64,000 nucleotides of DNA. It comes from Sulfurospirillaceae bacterium (GTDB lineage Bacteria; Campylobacterota; Campylobacteria; Campylobacterales; Sulfurospirillaceae). The position numbers and the translations under genes were made by a program. The stretch is taken from the NCBI GenBank assembly GCA_028692875.1, contig JAQUWL010000004.1, positions 1-64,000 of the forward strand. The letters are read 5' to 3'. This document shows positions 8,726-16,865 of this stretch, in pieces; position 1 is the stretch's first letter; each line of letters begins with the position of its first letter. Below the pieces are notes generated by a model, which did no database searches, had not been told where the DNA came from, and saw nothing but the letters and a program-made list of their open reading frames with translations.

Positions 8726-9436
8726 TTAGCTTCCTAAAATTTCTTTGAGTTTTTTGCCTTTTTTTGTAAACAATTTGCTATTTTTATCTTTACTGTGACT
8801 ATCTTGATCTGTTTTTTTATTTGCTTTTTCGCTTATAATTTCTTTATCTTTTTTAGAAAAACCTTTTTCTTTGAGATAACTTCGTAACTCTTTCCAGTCA
8901 CGATAACCATCAAAAATATCATCAACATTTTCATCTTCTTCTAAAACATCAACATCCTCATAGCCATCCACATCTTCACTTTTAAGCTGAGTATGGTTGG
9001 TATATGCAAAGGGATTTTTCATGGTTTGATTTTCACTAGATGCGTTAGCAATAATTGCTGGTCTGTTAGCCAAAGTCAAAATAGCTTTTAACTGCTCATC
9101 TCTCTCTTTGTAGATTGCCTCTATACGCTCTTTTGATTCAATCAAAAGACGCTCTTTATCCGCAATAAGACGATCTTTATCTTGCTCTAGTTGAATATTT
9201 TTTTGCTTTATTTCATCAAGCTGTGATTTCAATAACTCCACATAGGCATTTTCAGATGGTGATTCTACCTTGCGTGTGTTATTGCCCTCCCTGATGTTTC
9301 CTTTGGTTAAAACTACGTATTTTACGCCATTCTCAACGACTGTCTGTAAGGAGCCTCTTCTTATGCGATTGTATACCGCCTCTTTACTAACGCCTAAAAA
9401 TTTTGCAGCTTCGAGAACAGTGAATTTTTTTTCCAT
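8726..9436 (-). CDS. Helix-turn-helix / coiled-coil DNA-binding protein
   Basis: 236 residues from the ATG at 9436, which follows AAGGA; an in-frame ATG at 9457 lacks a ribosome site. Residues 1-45 look like an excisionase/MerR-type winged helix (FTVLEAAKFLGVSKEAVYNR). Residues about 65-125 are a long coiled coil (ELLKSQLDEIKQKNIQLEQ and following), then an acidic stretch (DEDENVDD) and a Lys-rich tail. The architecture suggests a dimeric DNA-binding or nucleoid-associated regulator rather than an enzyme. It heads the run toward yajQ and is preceded by the rpsU terminator. I do not recognise a named gene. Confidence 0.75.
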   Translation of the reverse strand: MEKKFTVLEAAKFLGVSKEAVYNRIRRGSLQTVVENGVKYVVLTKGNIREGNNTRKVESPSENAYVELLKSQLDEIKQKNIQLEQDKDRLIADKERLLIESKERIEAIYKERDEQLKAILTLANRPAIIANASSENQTMKNPFAYTNHTQLKSEDVDGYEDVDVLEEDENVDDIFDGYRDWKELRSYLKEKGFSKKDKEIISEKANKKTDQDSHSKDKNSKLFTKKGKKLKEILGS

Positions 9437-9526
9437 TTCATATCCTTTGAAAGACAAACAGTTATGTTATGTTAGCATAGGTTTGATTAGTTTAGTTTTA
9501 GAAGTGGGAAATGGTAGAAAAAAGTG

Positions 9527-9554
9527 AAAAAGGCCACATTTGTGTAGCCTTTTT
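9527..9554 (-). terminator. Rho-independent terminator of rpsU
   Basis: Inverted repeat with outer arms AAAAAGGC (9527-9534) and GCCTTTTT (9547-9554), plus inner CACA/TGTG pairs. On the minus strand the hairpin lies just after the rpsU stop (9560) and ends in a T run, so it should end rpsU transcription. The A/T-flanked symmetry could also work on the other strand. Confidence 0.85.
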
Positions 9555-9559
9555 GCGTG

Positions 9560-9772
9560 TTAGAGTCTTGACTCGTATCTTCTTAACATATAAAGTCGTT
9601 TTAACATTTTTTTTCGTGCACTAATCTTCTGCTTTTTGCGCTTTTCAGTCTCTGTTTCAAAGAAACGTCTTGCACGTACTTCAGTAACAACTAGATTACG
9701 GTCAACTTGCTTTTTAAACTTTCTATATGCTTCATCAAACGAATCATTAGGGTGTACTTTAATCCCTGGCAT
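9560..9772 (-). CDS. rpsU: 30S ribosomal protein S21
   Basis: 70 residues, very basic, starting [20 protein letters not shown], with the [16 protein letters not shown] centre and a C-terminal Arg-rich helix, as in bacterial bS21. It joins the small subunit late and helps initiation-site recognition. It is monocistronic: a hairpin terminator follows immediately, and the next gene upstream is divergent. The intergenic region 9773-9942 therefore holds its promoter. Confidence 0.97.
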   Translation of the reverse strand: MPGIKVHPNDSFDEAYRKFKKQVDRNLVVTEVRARRFFETETEKRKKQKISARKKMLKRLYMLRRYESRL

Positions 9773-9884
9773 ACTCTATCACCGCCTTTCGATTAAATTA
9801 GGCGAGTATTTTATCGGATTATCCTTGCATGTAAGCTTAAGTAAAGATTTTACACTTATAATGACGATAAAATATATATAAGTA

Positions 9885-9914
9885 TTGACTTTTTACGTCA
9901 AAACAGTGTAAACT
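9885..9914 (+). promoter_or_regulatory. Promoter with TTGAC-N7-GTCAA palindrome upstream of the recombinase-like gene
   Basis: TTGACT (9885-9890) and TAAACT (9909-9914) are 18 bp apart, a plausible sigma-70 promoter for the gene at 9943. The -35 box is one arm of an inverted repeat TTGAC (9885-9889) / GTCAA (9897-9901). Two direct TGACA copies follow just before the start codon (about 9924-9941). The palindrome is a candidate operator; the regulator is unknown, possibly the gene's own product. Confidence 0.5.
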
Positions 9915-9942
9915 ATCAATCTTGTGACAAAAAGGTGACATT

Positions 9943-10614
9943 ATGACTATTGTTCTTCTTAAAAATAGGCTTGACACAACGACTGCTACATCGCAACAAA
10001 AACAGATTTTGAGATATGCACATGCTCATTTTTTAACAATAAACGCAACAGAGATAGAGAACTCAAAATCCTCTGCTCCAATAGAGGAAAGAAGAGAGTT
10101 AAAAGGTTTTTTGAGATCGCTTGAAAACAAAGACAATCTTTTAATTTATGACATAGAAACACTTTCAGAAAATATAGATGACCTTATAAAAATATTTGAA
10201 TGTCTTTTTTCTCGCTCTATAAGCATCCATGTCGTCAGCGAAAATAGGCTATTAAATGCCAAAACAAGTGCCTTAGATATCTTAGAGGTTCTTAGCAAAA
10301 AGAGAAGTTTGGCAAAAAAATCACAACAAGACAAATCAAAAGGAAGACCAAAAGGAAGAATGTCAAAATCAAAATTTGACGTCCTAAGACCAAAAGTTAT
10401 AAAGCTCTTGGAAGAAAATTTTTCCGTAAACGAAATAGCTAAGCAATTAGAAGTTAGAAGAAGTTCACTGAAAGACTATATCCATTCTAGGGGCTTAAAA
10501 GAGTTGGCAAAAGTTAAAAACTCTATTTTAGAACCATCCAAAATAAAAACACTCGAAAAAAAAACTCCCTCTTACTGTTCCCTTATAGACGATAAAATAA
10601 ACAATAAGGAATAA
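9943..10614 (+). CDS. Serine-recombinase-like protein with degenerate catalytic domain and HTH (putative regulator)
   Basis: 223 residues. The N-terminal 110 residues follow the outline of a resolvase/invertase domain: RLDTTTATSQQKQI where recombinases have the R-V-S-T--Q motif, and LLIYDIETLSENIDDLIKI where they have WKLDRLGRSL--L. The catalytic serine and the Arg pair of the RLxRS motif are missing. Residues about 125-180 are a recombinase-type helix-turn-helix (KGRPKGRMSKSKFD, then SVNEIAKQLEVRRSSLKDY). I infer a catalytically dead recombinase fold used for DNA binding. It ends 2 bp before ccoG, so the two are one operon. A weakly active recombinase is the alternative but unlikely. Confidence 0.78.
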   Translation: MTIVLLKNRLDTTTATSQQKQILRYAHAHFLTINATEIENSKSSAPIEERRELKGFLRSLENKDNLLIYDIETLSENIDDLIKIFECLFSRSISIHVVSENRLLNAKTSALDILEVLSKKRSLAKKSQQDKSKGRPKGRMSKSKFDVLRPKVIKLLEENFSVNEIAKQLEVRRSSLKDYIHSRGLKELAKVKNSILEPSKIKTLEKKTPSYCSLIDDKINNKE

Positions 10615-10616
10615 AT

Positions 10617-11960
10617 ATGGAAAAGAATAGTCAACCATCTAATTTCAAACAAAAAAGATATTTAATTTTTTTGATTATAACTTTTATTTCGCTTCTTTTA
10701 CCCTTTGCTAAATTAGATGGCAAGCATTTTTTTCTGCTTAGTTTTGACAAAAAACAGCTACATTTTTTCTTTACGGTATTTGACATGCAAGAGCTTTATC
10801 TTATGCCATTTTTATTGATTTTTATGTTTTTGGGTATTTTCTTTATGACCACCTTAGGCGGAAGAGTGTGGTGCGGATGGTCGTGTCCTCAAACTATTTT
10901 TAGAACAATTTATAGAGATTTGATACAGACTTATCTTCTTAAAATTCGCAAAAACTCCAAAAATAAGCAACTTCCAGAGACCGAAGGGCAATTTTTAAAA
11001 AAAACTGTCGCCATACTTATTTGGTCGACTCTTTCTTTGGTGGCATCTGCAAACTTTATGTGGTACTTCATCCCTCCCGAAGATTTTTTCGCTTACATAT
11101 TAAAGCCTCAAGAACATATTGTTTTGGTGGTTTTCTTGTTAAGTATCGCACTTTTTTTGATATATGATGCTGTGTTGCTTAAAGAGGATTTTTGTATTTA
11201 TGTATGTCCGTACGCTAGAGTTCAGTCCGTTCTTTTTGACAATGACACACTTCAGACTATTTACGATACTCAAAGAGGCGGAAAGATTTATGATGAACAT
11301 GGGGTAAAGCTTTGGAGTAAGCCTCAAGGAAATAACGATGAATGCACAGGATGTGAGGCATGCGTTAGGGTTTGCCCTACACATATAGATATAAGAAAGG
11401 GGATGCAGCTTGAGTGTATAAATTGTCTTGAGTGTGCAGATGCTTGTGCTCCCATTATGGCAAAATTTAACAAGCCATCTCTTATTTCGTGGACAAGCAC
11501 CAACGCAGTAGAAAAAGGACAAAAAACAGAGTTTGTTCGATTTAGAACTATTGCTTATGCTATTGCTCTTGTGTGTGCTCTTGCTATGCTTGTGGTCTTA
11601 GGAAGCAATAAAGAGCATATGTTGCTTAATATAAACAGAACAACCCAACTCTACAAAATCAACAAAGACGAAAGCGTAGATAACATTTATACTTTTTTAT
11701 TCCAAAATACAGATGCGAAGAAACACACCTATTTTTTTGAGGTAGACAATAAAGATATTGCCCTCAAACAACCATCCGCTCCTTTTTCTATAAAATCTGG
11801 GGAAAAGGTAAAGAAAATAGTAGTTTTGTCTAGCAAAAGGGCCTTAGAGTCACAAGAAAAAGAGATTGCTTTAAAGATAACTGCTTTTGCAACAGATGAT
11901 AAAGAGAAGATAAAAATACAAAGAGAGACAACTTTTATATATCCGAAAAAATTGCCATAA
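10617..11960 (+). CDS. ccoG: CcoG, cbb3 cytochrome oxidase accessory ferredoxin-like protein
   Basis: 447 residues. Several membrane segments lie in the first half (about 15-33, 55-80, 125-145, 165-185) and one near 310-330. The conserved GRVWCGWSCPQT motif follows the second. The polyferredoxin part carries two [4Fe-4S] motifs, CTGCEACVRVCP and CINCLECADACAP (about 240-280). The C-terminal 110 residues form a periplasmic Ig-like domain (IgA/FixG type). CcoG is a copper-reducing assembly factor for cbb3-type oxidase. The oxidase genes are not in the window. A strong terminator follows. Confidence 0.95.
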   Translation: MEKNSQPSNFKQKRYLIFLIITFISLLLPFAKLDGKHFFLLSFDKKQLHFFFTVFDMQELYLMPFLLIFMFLGIFFMTTLGGRVWCGWSCPQTIFRTIYRDLIQTYLLKIRKNSKNKQLPETEGQFLKKTVAILIWSTLSLVASANFMWYFIPPEDFFAYILKPQEHIVLVVFLLSIALFLIYDAVLLKEDFCIYVCPYARVQSVLFDNDTLQTIYDTQRGGKIYDEHGVKLWSKPQGNNDECTGCEACVRVCPTHIDIRKGMQLECINCLECADACAPIMAKFNKPSLISWTSTNAVEKGQKTEFVRFRTIAYAIALVCALAMLVVLGSNKEHMLLNINRTTQLYKINKDESVDNIYTFLFQNTDAKKHTYFFEVDNKDIALKQPSAPFSIKSGEKVKKIVVLSSKRALESQEKEIALKITAFATDDKEKIKIQRETTFIYPKKLP

Positions 11961-11973
11961 AAATAAGAGTTAT

Positions 11974-11999
11974 AAAGGGCGTCATAATAAACGCCCTTT
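11974..11999. terminator. Bidirectional terminator between ccoG and rplT
   Basis: Perfect inverted repeat AAAGGGCGT (11974-11982) / ACGCCCTTT (11991-11999) with an 8-nt loop, placed between the convergent ccoG (+) and rplT (-) stops. A/T runs on both sides allow termination in both directions. Confidence 0.9.
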
Positions 12000-12012
12000 G
12001 ATTGTAGGTATA

Positions 12013-12366
12013 TTAAAGTGCTGTTTTTGCTTGTTTTACTACTGCTGAAAACGCTTGAGGATCGTTCATTGCCATATCTGCAAGGATTTTTCTATCCAAG
12101 TCAATATTTGCTTTGTTGAGTGCATTTATAAAGCGAGAATAACTAATATCATTTAATCTGCAAGCAGCGTTGATTCTGGTAATCCAAAGTCTTCTAAAGT
12201 CTCTTTTTTTCTGTCGTCTATCTCTAAACGCATAAACCAAACTTCTTTCTAACTGCTCTTTGGCTTTTCTAAAGTGTTTTCTTCTGCCACTAAAGAAACC
12301 TCTCGCCATTTTTAAAATTTTCTTATGACGTCTTCTTCTGACGATACCTGTTTTTACTCTTGCCAT
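12013..12366 (-). CDS. rplT: 50S ribosomal protein L20
   Basis: 117 residues starting [20 protein letters not shown], basic and helical, as in bL20. The ATG at 12366 is the conserved start; an ATG 36 nt upstream (12402) lies within a hairpin element and adds non-conserved residues. L20 is essential for early 50S assembly and, in E. coli, represses its own operon by binding mRNA sites that mimic its 23S rRNA site. Matching RNA elements precede this gene and rpmI here. It is the last gene of the thrS-infC-rpmI-rplT run. Confidence 0.97.
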   Translation of the reverse strand: MARVKTGIVRRRRHKKILKMARGFFSGRRKHFRKAKEQLERSLVYAFRDRRQKKRDFRRLWITRINAACRLNDISYSRFINALNKANIDLDRKILADMAMNDPQAFSAVVKQAKTAL

Positions 12367-12396
12367 TGTGTCTCCTTGACCAATAAAATGTCGGTG

Positions 12397-12428
12397 TCCC
12401 AAAATGGGAACTTGCCCTCAACGAGGGG
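12397..12428 (-). promoter_or_regulatory. Putative L20-responsive mRNA element before rplT
   Basis: Read on the mRNA (minus) strand: CCCCTC, short loop GTT, GAGGG, spacer CAAGTT, then CCCATTTTGGG. The two hairpins sit 31-62 nt before the rplT start. The same order (CCCCTC - loop - GAGGGG - TAAATT - CCCATTGG) occurs before rpmI at 12702-12736. Two similar elements in one operon fit L20 autoregulation. The repeat is seen; the function is inferred. Confidence 0.6.
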
Positions 12429-12447
12429 AACATTACACAGTAATAAA

Positions 12448-12463
12448 TGACGCTTATGCGTCA
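12448..12463. other. Hairpin after the rpmI stop
   Basis: Perfect inverted repeat TGACGC (12448-12453) / GCGTCA (12458-12463) with a TTAT loop, 17 nt past the rpmI stop codon (12480). On the mRNA strand no U run follows it, so it is more likely a processing or stability element than a terminator, letting transcription continue to rplT. Confidence 0.5.
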
Positions 12464-12479
12464 AAAACTCTTTTTTAAA

Positions 12480-12674
12480 TTATGCTTTGCAAAGCATTAA
12501 TTTGATTGATTTCTCGTCGCGACTATCTACAACTTTCGCCTCTTTTAACCCACGCATTCTTTTTGTAGGCTTCTTAGTAAGAATATGACTTCTAAAGGCT
12601 GCACCTCTTTTGATCTTGCTCTTACCAATCTTAAAACGCTTGGCTGCACCGCGTACCGTTTTCATTTTCGGCAT
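12480..12674 (-). CDS. rpmI: 50S ribosomal protein L35
   Basis: 64 residues, starting [20 protein letters not shown] and containing [20 protein letters not shown], the conserved core of bL35. It lies between infC and rplT as in most bacteria. The ribosome-binding region (AAAAAGGAG) directly follows the CCCATTGG part of the upstream element at 12702-12736, so a protein bound there could block initiation. Confidence 0.97.
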   Translation of the reverse strand: MPKMKTVRGAAKRFKIGKSKIKRGAAFRSHILTKKPTKRMRGLKEAKVVDSRDEKSIKLMLCKA

Positions 12675-12701
12675 GCTTACTCCTTTTTATACACTAAAAA
12701 T

Positions 12702-12765
12702 CCAATGGGAATTTACCCCTCAGAAGATTAGAGGGGCTATTTTATCTTATTATTTCTTAGAGGGG
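12702..12765 (-). promoter_or_regulatory. Putative L20-responsive leader before rpmI with alternative pairing partner
   Basis: On the minus strand, CCCCTCTAA occurs twice (12757-12765 and 12728-12736), followed by a single GAGGGG (complement of 12716-12721), then TAAATT and CCCATTGG (12702-12709). GAGGGG can pair with either CCCCTC copy, giving two mutually exclusive folds or a long-range helix. The second half matches the element before rplT. This resembles translational operators in infC-rpmI-rplT operons; the fold is inferred from complementarity only. Confidence 0.6.
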
Positions 12766-12789
12766 ATTAAAATTATAGGCTATAGTATG

Positions 12790-13305
12790 TTATTTTTTGG
12801 GTGTAACCAACATATTAACATATCTTCCTTCTAATTTAGGCTCTTTATCCCTATCGGCAATATCTTCAACAAGTGGCCAAACGCTCTCTAGAACTTTCTC
12901 GCCAGCTTCTGGGTTTGAAATCTCTCGTCCACGCAAGAAAACTCTAAATTTAACATGCTTGCCCTCTTCTAGGAACTCTCTGGCATGTTTTATTTTGTAG
13001 TTGATGTCGTTTTGTGCTATTTTGGCAGACAATTTTATCTCTTTTATTTCGATAACCTTCTGCTTCTTTTTCGCCTCTTTTTGTTTCTTTTCTTGTTGAT
13101 ATTTGAATTTGCCGTAATTCATAATCTTGCAAACAGGTGGCTTTGCATCAGGTGCAATAAGAACTAGATCCAAACCTAGAGTCTCAGCTTGAGCCAAAGC
13201 CTCTTTTCTCGAGATAATCCCATACTGAGTACCATCATCTCCCATACATCTTACTTCGCTTGCCCTGATGTCTTCGTTGAGCATTACCTCTTTGTCTTTA
13301 CTCAA
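12790..13305 (-). CDS. infC: Translation initiation factor IF-3
   Basis: 171 residues. The N-terminal domain has [20 protein letters not shown] and the linker/C-terminal domain [25 protein letters not shown] and [12 protein letters not shown], as in Campylobacterota IF-3. IF-3 keeps 30S subunits free and checks the start codon. The likely start is TTG at 13305, overlapping the thrS TGA. A rare start codon is the usual device by which IF-3 limits its own synthesis. An ATG seven codons downstream is the alternative but would trim conserved residues. Confidence 0.95.
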   Translation of the reverse strand: MSKDKEVMLNEDIRASEVRCMGDDGTQYGIISRKEALAQAETLGLDLVLIAPDAKPPVCKIMNYGKFKYQQEKKQKEAKKKQKVIEIKEIKLSAKIAQNDINYKIKHAREFLEEGKHVKFRVFLRGREISNPEAGEKVLESVWPLVEDIADRDKEPKLEGRYVNMLVTPKK

Positions 13306-15119
13306 AAGTGTACCTCACTCATTTTCTCCTTCATTTTTAATATTAATTGCTCTTTTGTTAGATTATACTGCGTTCTTTCTCTTCTGTCTCTTAAAGCAAC
13401 GCTTTTATTTTTGACTTCCTCGTCGCCTATTACTAAAATCATCGGAACACGCATTTTTTCGGCATTTCTAATACGTTTATTGAGACTTTCATTTTTCATA
13501 GAAATCTCAGTATCAATATTTTCGCCCGCCAATTCACTTGCTAACTCTTTTGCGTATGCATGATGGTCTTCACCAATAGGAACAATAACCGCTTGCGTAG
13601 GTGCTATAAAAAATGGAAACTCCCCAGCGGTATGCTCTGTTAAAATACCAATAAATCGCTCGAACGAGCCTAAAATAGCACGATGTAGCATAACTGGACG
13701 TGCATGCTCATTGTTTGCATCAACATAGGATATATCAAAACGCTCTGGCAAGTTAAAATCAACTTGGATGGTTCCACATTGCCATTTTCGCTTTAATGCA
13801 TCGGTTATTTTGATGTCGATTTTAGGGCCATAAAAAGCTCCACCACCCTCGTCAATGCCATACTTTATACCATTTTCACCAAGTGCATCTTTCAACCCTT
13901 GTGTGGCTCTCTCCCAATACACCTCATCGCCAATCGATTTTTCAGGTTTTGTAGAAATCTCCATCTCATATGTAAAATCAAACGCTTTCATCAGAGAATC
14001 GACAAAACTCAAAATTTCTATAACATTTTCTTTGATTTGATCTGGTGTACAGAAAATATGTGCATCATCTTGTGTAAATTCACGCACACGAAATAACCCA
14101 TGTAGCACGCCACTTTTTTCATGACGATGTACAACACCGTATTCAAAAAACTTCAAAGGCAAATCACGATAACTTCTAACTTCGTTTTGAAAAACTTTAA
14201 TATGCCCCAAACAGTTCATGGGCTTTATGCCATATTCCGCCTCATCAATAACGGTAAAATACATATTTTCGCCGTAATTTGCATAGTGACCACTTACTTT
14301 CCATGCGTCAGACTTCAATAACTCTGGACCACGCACTGGCTGATAACCTCTAATGCGATGTGCTTTAAATAAAAACTGCTCTAGTTTGGAGCGTAATCTT
14401 CCGCCATTTGGCAACCAAATCGGCAAACCCGCACCAACTTCTTCATCAAAAGTAAAAAGCTTAAGCTCTGCACCTAGTTTTCTATGGTCACGTTTTTTCG
14501 CCTCTTCAATAGTGGCGATATACTCTTTTAAACTCTCTTTGTCGCAAAAAGCTGTGCCATAGATGCGGGTAAGCATCTCCCTTTTTTCATCACCACCCAA
14601 ATATGCACCAGCAACTCTTGTTAATTTAAAAAATCTTAGATATTTGGTGTTTGGAGCGTGAGGACCGCGACACAAATCTTCAAAACTACCCTGTTTATAG
14701 ATAGTCACTTCCCCATCTGGAATACGCAAAAGCACCTCTTGCTTCAAATCGTCATTTGCAAAATGGCCAATAGCTTGCGTTTTTGTAATATAAATTTTTT
14801 CAATAGGAAGTTTTGCCTTAACAAGCTCTTCCATTTTATCCTCGATGGCTTTTAAATCGCCCTCACCCATCTTTTCACTGACACGAAAATCATAATAAAA
14901 ACCGTCCTCAATCACGGGACCTACAAAAAACTGAGCATCTTTATACAATTCTTTAATCGCTTGTGCCATGAGATGTGCGCACGAATGGCGTATAACCTCA
15001 AGAGCTTCGGCAGAATTGTCAAAGAGTATTTCGTTTTCGTAAGTAGCAGATGATGCGGAAGCAGTCTGTGTGTCAATGATGAGATCCCCACTTTTGTAGG
15101 CTAAAACATCATTTGTCAT
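13302..15119 (-). CDS. thrS: Threonyl-tRNA synthetase
   Basis: 605 residues, close to the Campylobacterota length (about 600). It begins with a shortened TGS-like region (residues 1-45), then the editing domain with [15 protein letters not shown] (about 45-190), a class II catalytic core with zinc ligands ([46 protein letters not shown]), and the C-terminal anticodon-binding domain (about 505-600). It charges tRNA-Thr. The gene follows tRNA-Val on the same strand after 51 bp that include a small CTCCC/GGGAG hairpin (15144-15161), and overlaps the start of infC. Confidence 0.97.
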   Translation of the reverse strand: MTNDVLAYKSGDLIIDTQTASASSATYENEILFDNSAEALEVIRHSCAHLMAQAIKELYKDAQFFVGPVIEDGFYYDFRVSEKMGEGDLKAIEDKMEELVKAKLPIEKIYITKTQAIGHFANDDLKQEVLLRIPDGEVTIYKQGSFEDLCRGPHAPNTKYLRFFKLTRVAGAYLGGDEKREMLTRIYGTAFCDKESLKEYIATIEEAKKRDHRKLGAELKLFTFDEEVGAGLPIWLPNGGRLRSKLEQFLFKAHRIRGYQPVRGPELLKSDAWKVSGHYANYGENMYFTVIDEAEYGIKPMNCLGHIKVFQNEVRSYRDLPLKFFEYGVVHRHEKSGVLHGLFRVREFTQDDAHIFCTPDQIKENVIEILSFVDSLMKAFDFTYEMEISTKPEKSIGDEVYWERATQGLKDALGENGIKYGIDEGGGAFYGPKIDIKITDALKRKWQCGTIQVDFNLPERFDISYVDANNEHARPVMLHRAILGSFERFIGILTEHTAGEFPFFIAPTQAVIVPIGEDHHAYAKELASELAGENIDTEISMKNESLNKRIRNAEKMRVPMILVIGDEEVKNKSVALRDRRERTQYNLTKEQLILKMKEKMSEVHF

Positions 15120-15170
15120 TTAAGTATCCTTTTACTGTACGAACTCCCAAACAGACGGGAGAACAAAATA

Positions 15171-15246
15171 TGGTGGTCGCGATTGGGTTCGAACCAACGA
15201 CCACTACCTTGTCGAGGTAGTGCTCTACCAACTGAGCTACGCGGCC
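15171..15246 (-). tRNA. tRNA-Val (anticodon GAC) with unusual C33 and a C3-A70 mismatch
   Basis: 76 nt with encoded CCA. Acceptor GGCCGCG/CGCGACC, D-arm GCTC...GAGC, anticodon stem CTACC/GGTAG, T-arm GTTGG-TTCGAAC-CCAAT. The seven-base anticodon loop reads TCGACAA, giving GAC (Val). Position 33, almost always T, is C here, and the third acceptor pair is C-A. Both oddities are unusual for a functional tRNA, so it could be a decaying copy or hold sequence errors. It is read toward thrS from a promoter at 15263-15291. Confidence 0.85.
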
Positions 15247-15262
15247 ATCAAAATAGAGCGAG

Positions 15263-15291
15263 ATTATAACAAAAAATACACGAAATGCAAA
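15263..15291 (-). promoter_or_regulatory. Sigma-70 promoter of the tRNA-Val/thrS transcript
   Basis: On the minus strand TTTGCA (complement of 15286-15291), a 17-bp spacer and a perfect TATAAT (complement of 15263-15268), about 17 bp before the tRNA 5' end at 15246. Good match to consensus spacing. Confidence 0.65.
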
Positions 15292-15301
15292 ATTTATTTT
15301 T

Positions 15302-15994
15302 TTAAGATGGCAAGCGCATCTCAAAAATAACATCCGCCACTCTTTTAACCTGCTCTTTAAAATGCGAAATCATCACGATGGTCATTTTCTGTTTTAGAGA
15401 TATTAATAAATCCTCAATTTTCAACGACAACTCTTCATTGAGCGATGCTGTAGGCTCATCCAAAAGCAAAACATCTGGCCGCATTGCTAAAGCACGTGCC
15501 AATATAAGCCTTTGCTGTTGTCCTCCAGAGAGGATATCCGCCTTTACATGTAAGCGTTCTTTGACCTCATCCCACAAAAAAACATCCCTTAGCGACATCT
15601 CAATACGATTATTTATATCATTTTTTCCGATACCTTGCAAACGCAAACCAAACGCAACATTATCATATATAGAAAGTGGCAATAGGTCTGGATGTTGGGC
15701 AACATAGAGAACTTTTTTTCGCAAAGAAGGAAGCTCACACTCCTTAAGTTTTAAAATATCAACAGACAAGCCTTTGTTATGTAAAAGAACTTTGCCCTCT
15801 ACATGTAAGCCCTCTTCTTCTCGTATCATTTGATTTAAAATCTTTAAAAAAGAGCTTTTCCCTATACCACTAGGACCAACCAAAGCGGTAATGGAACGAG
15901 GGAAAATATCAAAACTCAAATTTTCAAAAACCACCCTTTTACCATAGCTCAAGGTAAGATTTTCAACCTCTATTTTTATAGCATCAAATTCCAA
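15302..15994 (-). CDS. pstB: Phosphate ABC transporter ATPase PstB
   Basis: About 230 residues from a TTG at 15994 that follows AAGGAG; longer in-frame versions would be translated from inside pstA and begin with nonconserved sequence. Walker A GPSGIGKSSF, Q-loop region VAQHPDLLPLSIYDNVAFGL (the SIYDNVA segment is typical of PstB), signature LSGGQQQRLILARALA and Walker B VLLLDEPTASL. It is slightly shorter than common PstB (about 250). It powers high-affinity phosphate import with PstC and PstA. No phoU follows. It overlaps the end of pstA by 11 bp. Confidence 0.9.
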   Translation of the reverse strand: MEFDAIKIEVENLTLSYGKRVVFENLSFDIFPRSITALVGPSGIGKSSFLKILNQMIREEEGLHVEGKVLLHNKGLSVDILKLKECELPSLRKKVLYVAQHPDLLPLSIYDNVAFGLRLQGIGKNDINNRIEMSLRDVFLWDEVKERLHVKADILSGGQQQRLILARALAMRPDVLLLDEPTASLNEELSLKIEDLLISLKQKMTIVMISHFKEQVKRVADVIFEMRLPS

Positions 15995-16865
15995 AACCAC
16001 TCCTTTTCGATATGATTTTTCGCAAAGCAAAAGCAGTAGCAAATAAAAACAATGACACCCCCAAAAGTAAAATCGCCGCACCAAAACCTTGATTTATCTG
16101 CTCCTTGGAGGAATATTCCGAAGAGATATGATAGATAAAAAATGGCAATGCTTCGTATTTTTGAAAAATCGAAGATGGGATTCCAGCCATCGCAACTGCT
16201 CCCGTCATCATGATGACCGCCGTATCTTCAACAGCCCTTCCGGTTGCCAAAATAATACCTCCTAAAATCTCTTTGCTAACGTAAGGCAACTGCACAAAAA
16301 ATAGATTTTGCGTTTTACTCGCACCTAAATTTAAACCTACGTTTTTAATAGAAAATGGAATTTGACATAGTGATGACTCGGTCATTTTTATAATATAAGG
16401 AATAACTAGTATCGCCAAAGAACATGCGGAAATCAAAAGCGAGGGATAGAGCTCGGCAAAAAAGTTTTTATGTAAAAAAATCGTGACAGACAATCCAAAA
16501 AGTCCTATCACAATAGAAGGCATACTTGAGAGCAGTTCACATAAAAAACCCATCCAAAATCGAACATTTTTGGAGGCGTAACATGCCACATAAATACTGC
16601 TCAAAAAACCCAAAGGCAAAGCTAAAATAATAGAAACAAATACCACAAAAAAAGAGCCGACAATAGCATTAAAAATACCATTAAAAACCCTTGCTTGCAA
16701 CATCAAAGCATCTAAAGGCGGAGTGTCATCAAAAATAAGTTTTATCGAAAAAGCATTTACGCCTTTGTAAAAAATAAATATAAAAAAAACGCTCAAGGCA
16801 ATAAAAGCCACGAATGCAAAAAAATAGAATAAAAAAATGATAATTTTTTGAAAAATTTTATGCAT
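15984..16865 (-). CDS. pstA: Phosphate ABC transporter permease PstA
   Basis: About 293 residues from the ATG at 16865; upstream in-frame codons lie inside pstC and are not plausible. It is a six-segment binding-protein-dependent permease; the cytoplasmic EAA-like loop is GLNLGASKTQNLFFVQLP and the following ATGRAVEDTAVIMMTGA is characteristic of PstA. It forms the membrane channel for phosphate with PstC. The start overlaps the pstC stop by 8 bp. Confidence 0.93.
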   Translation of the reverse strand: MHKIFQKIIIFLFYFFAFVAFIALSVFFIFIFYKGVNAFSIKLIFDDTPPLDALMLQARVFNGIFNAIVGSFFVVFVSIILALPLGFLSSIYVACYASKNVRFWMGFLCELLSSMPSIVIGLFGLSVTIFLHKNFFAELYPSLLISACSLAILVIPYIIKMTESSLCQIPFSIKNVGLNLGASKTQNLFFVQLPYVSKEILGGIILATGRAVEDTAVIMMTGAVAMAGIPSSIFQKYEALPFFIYHISSEYSSKEQINQGFGAAILLLGVSLFLFATAFALRKIISKRSGFGI

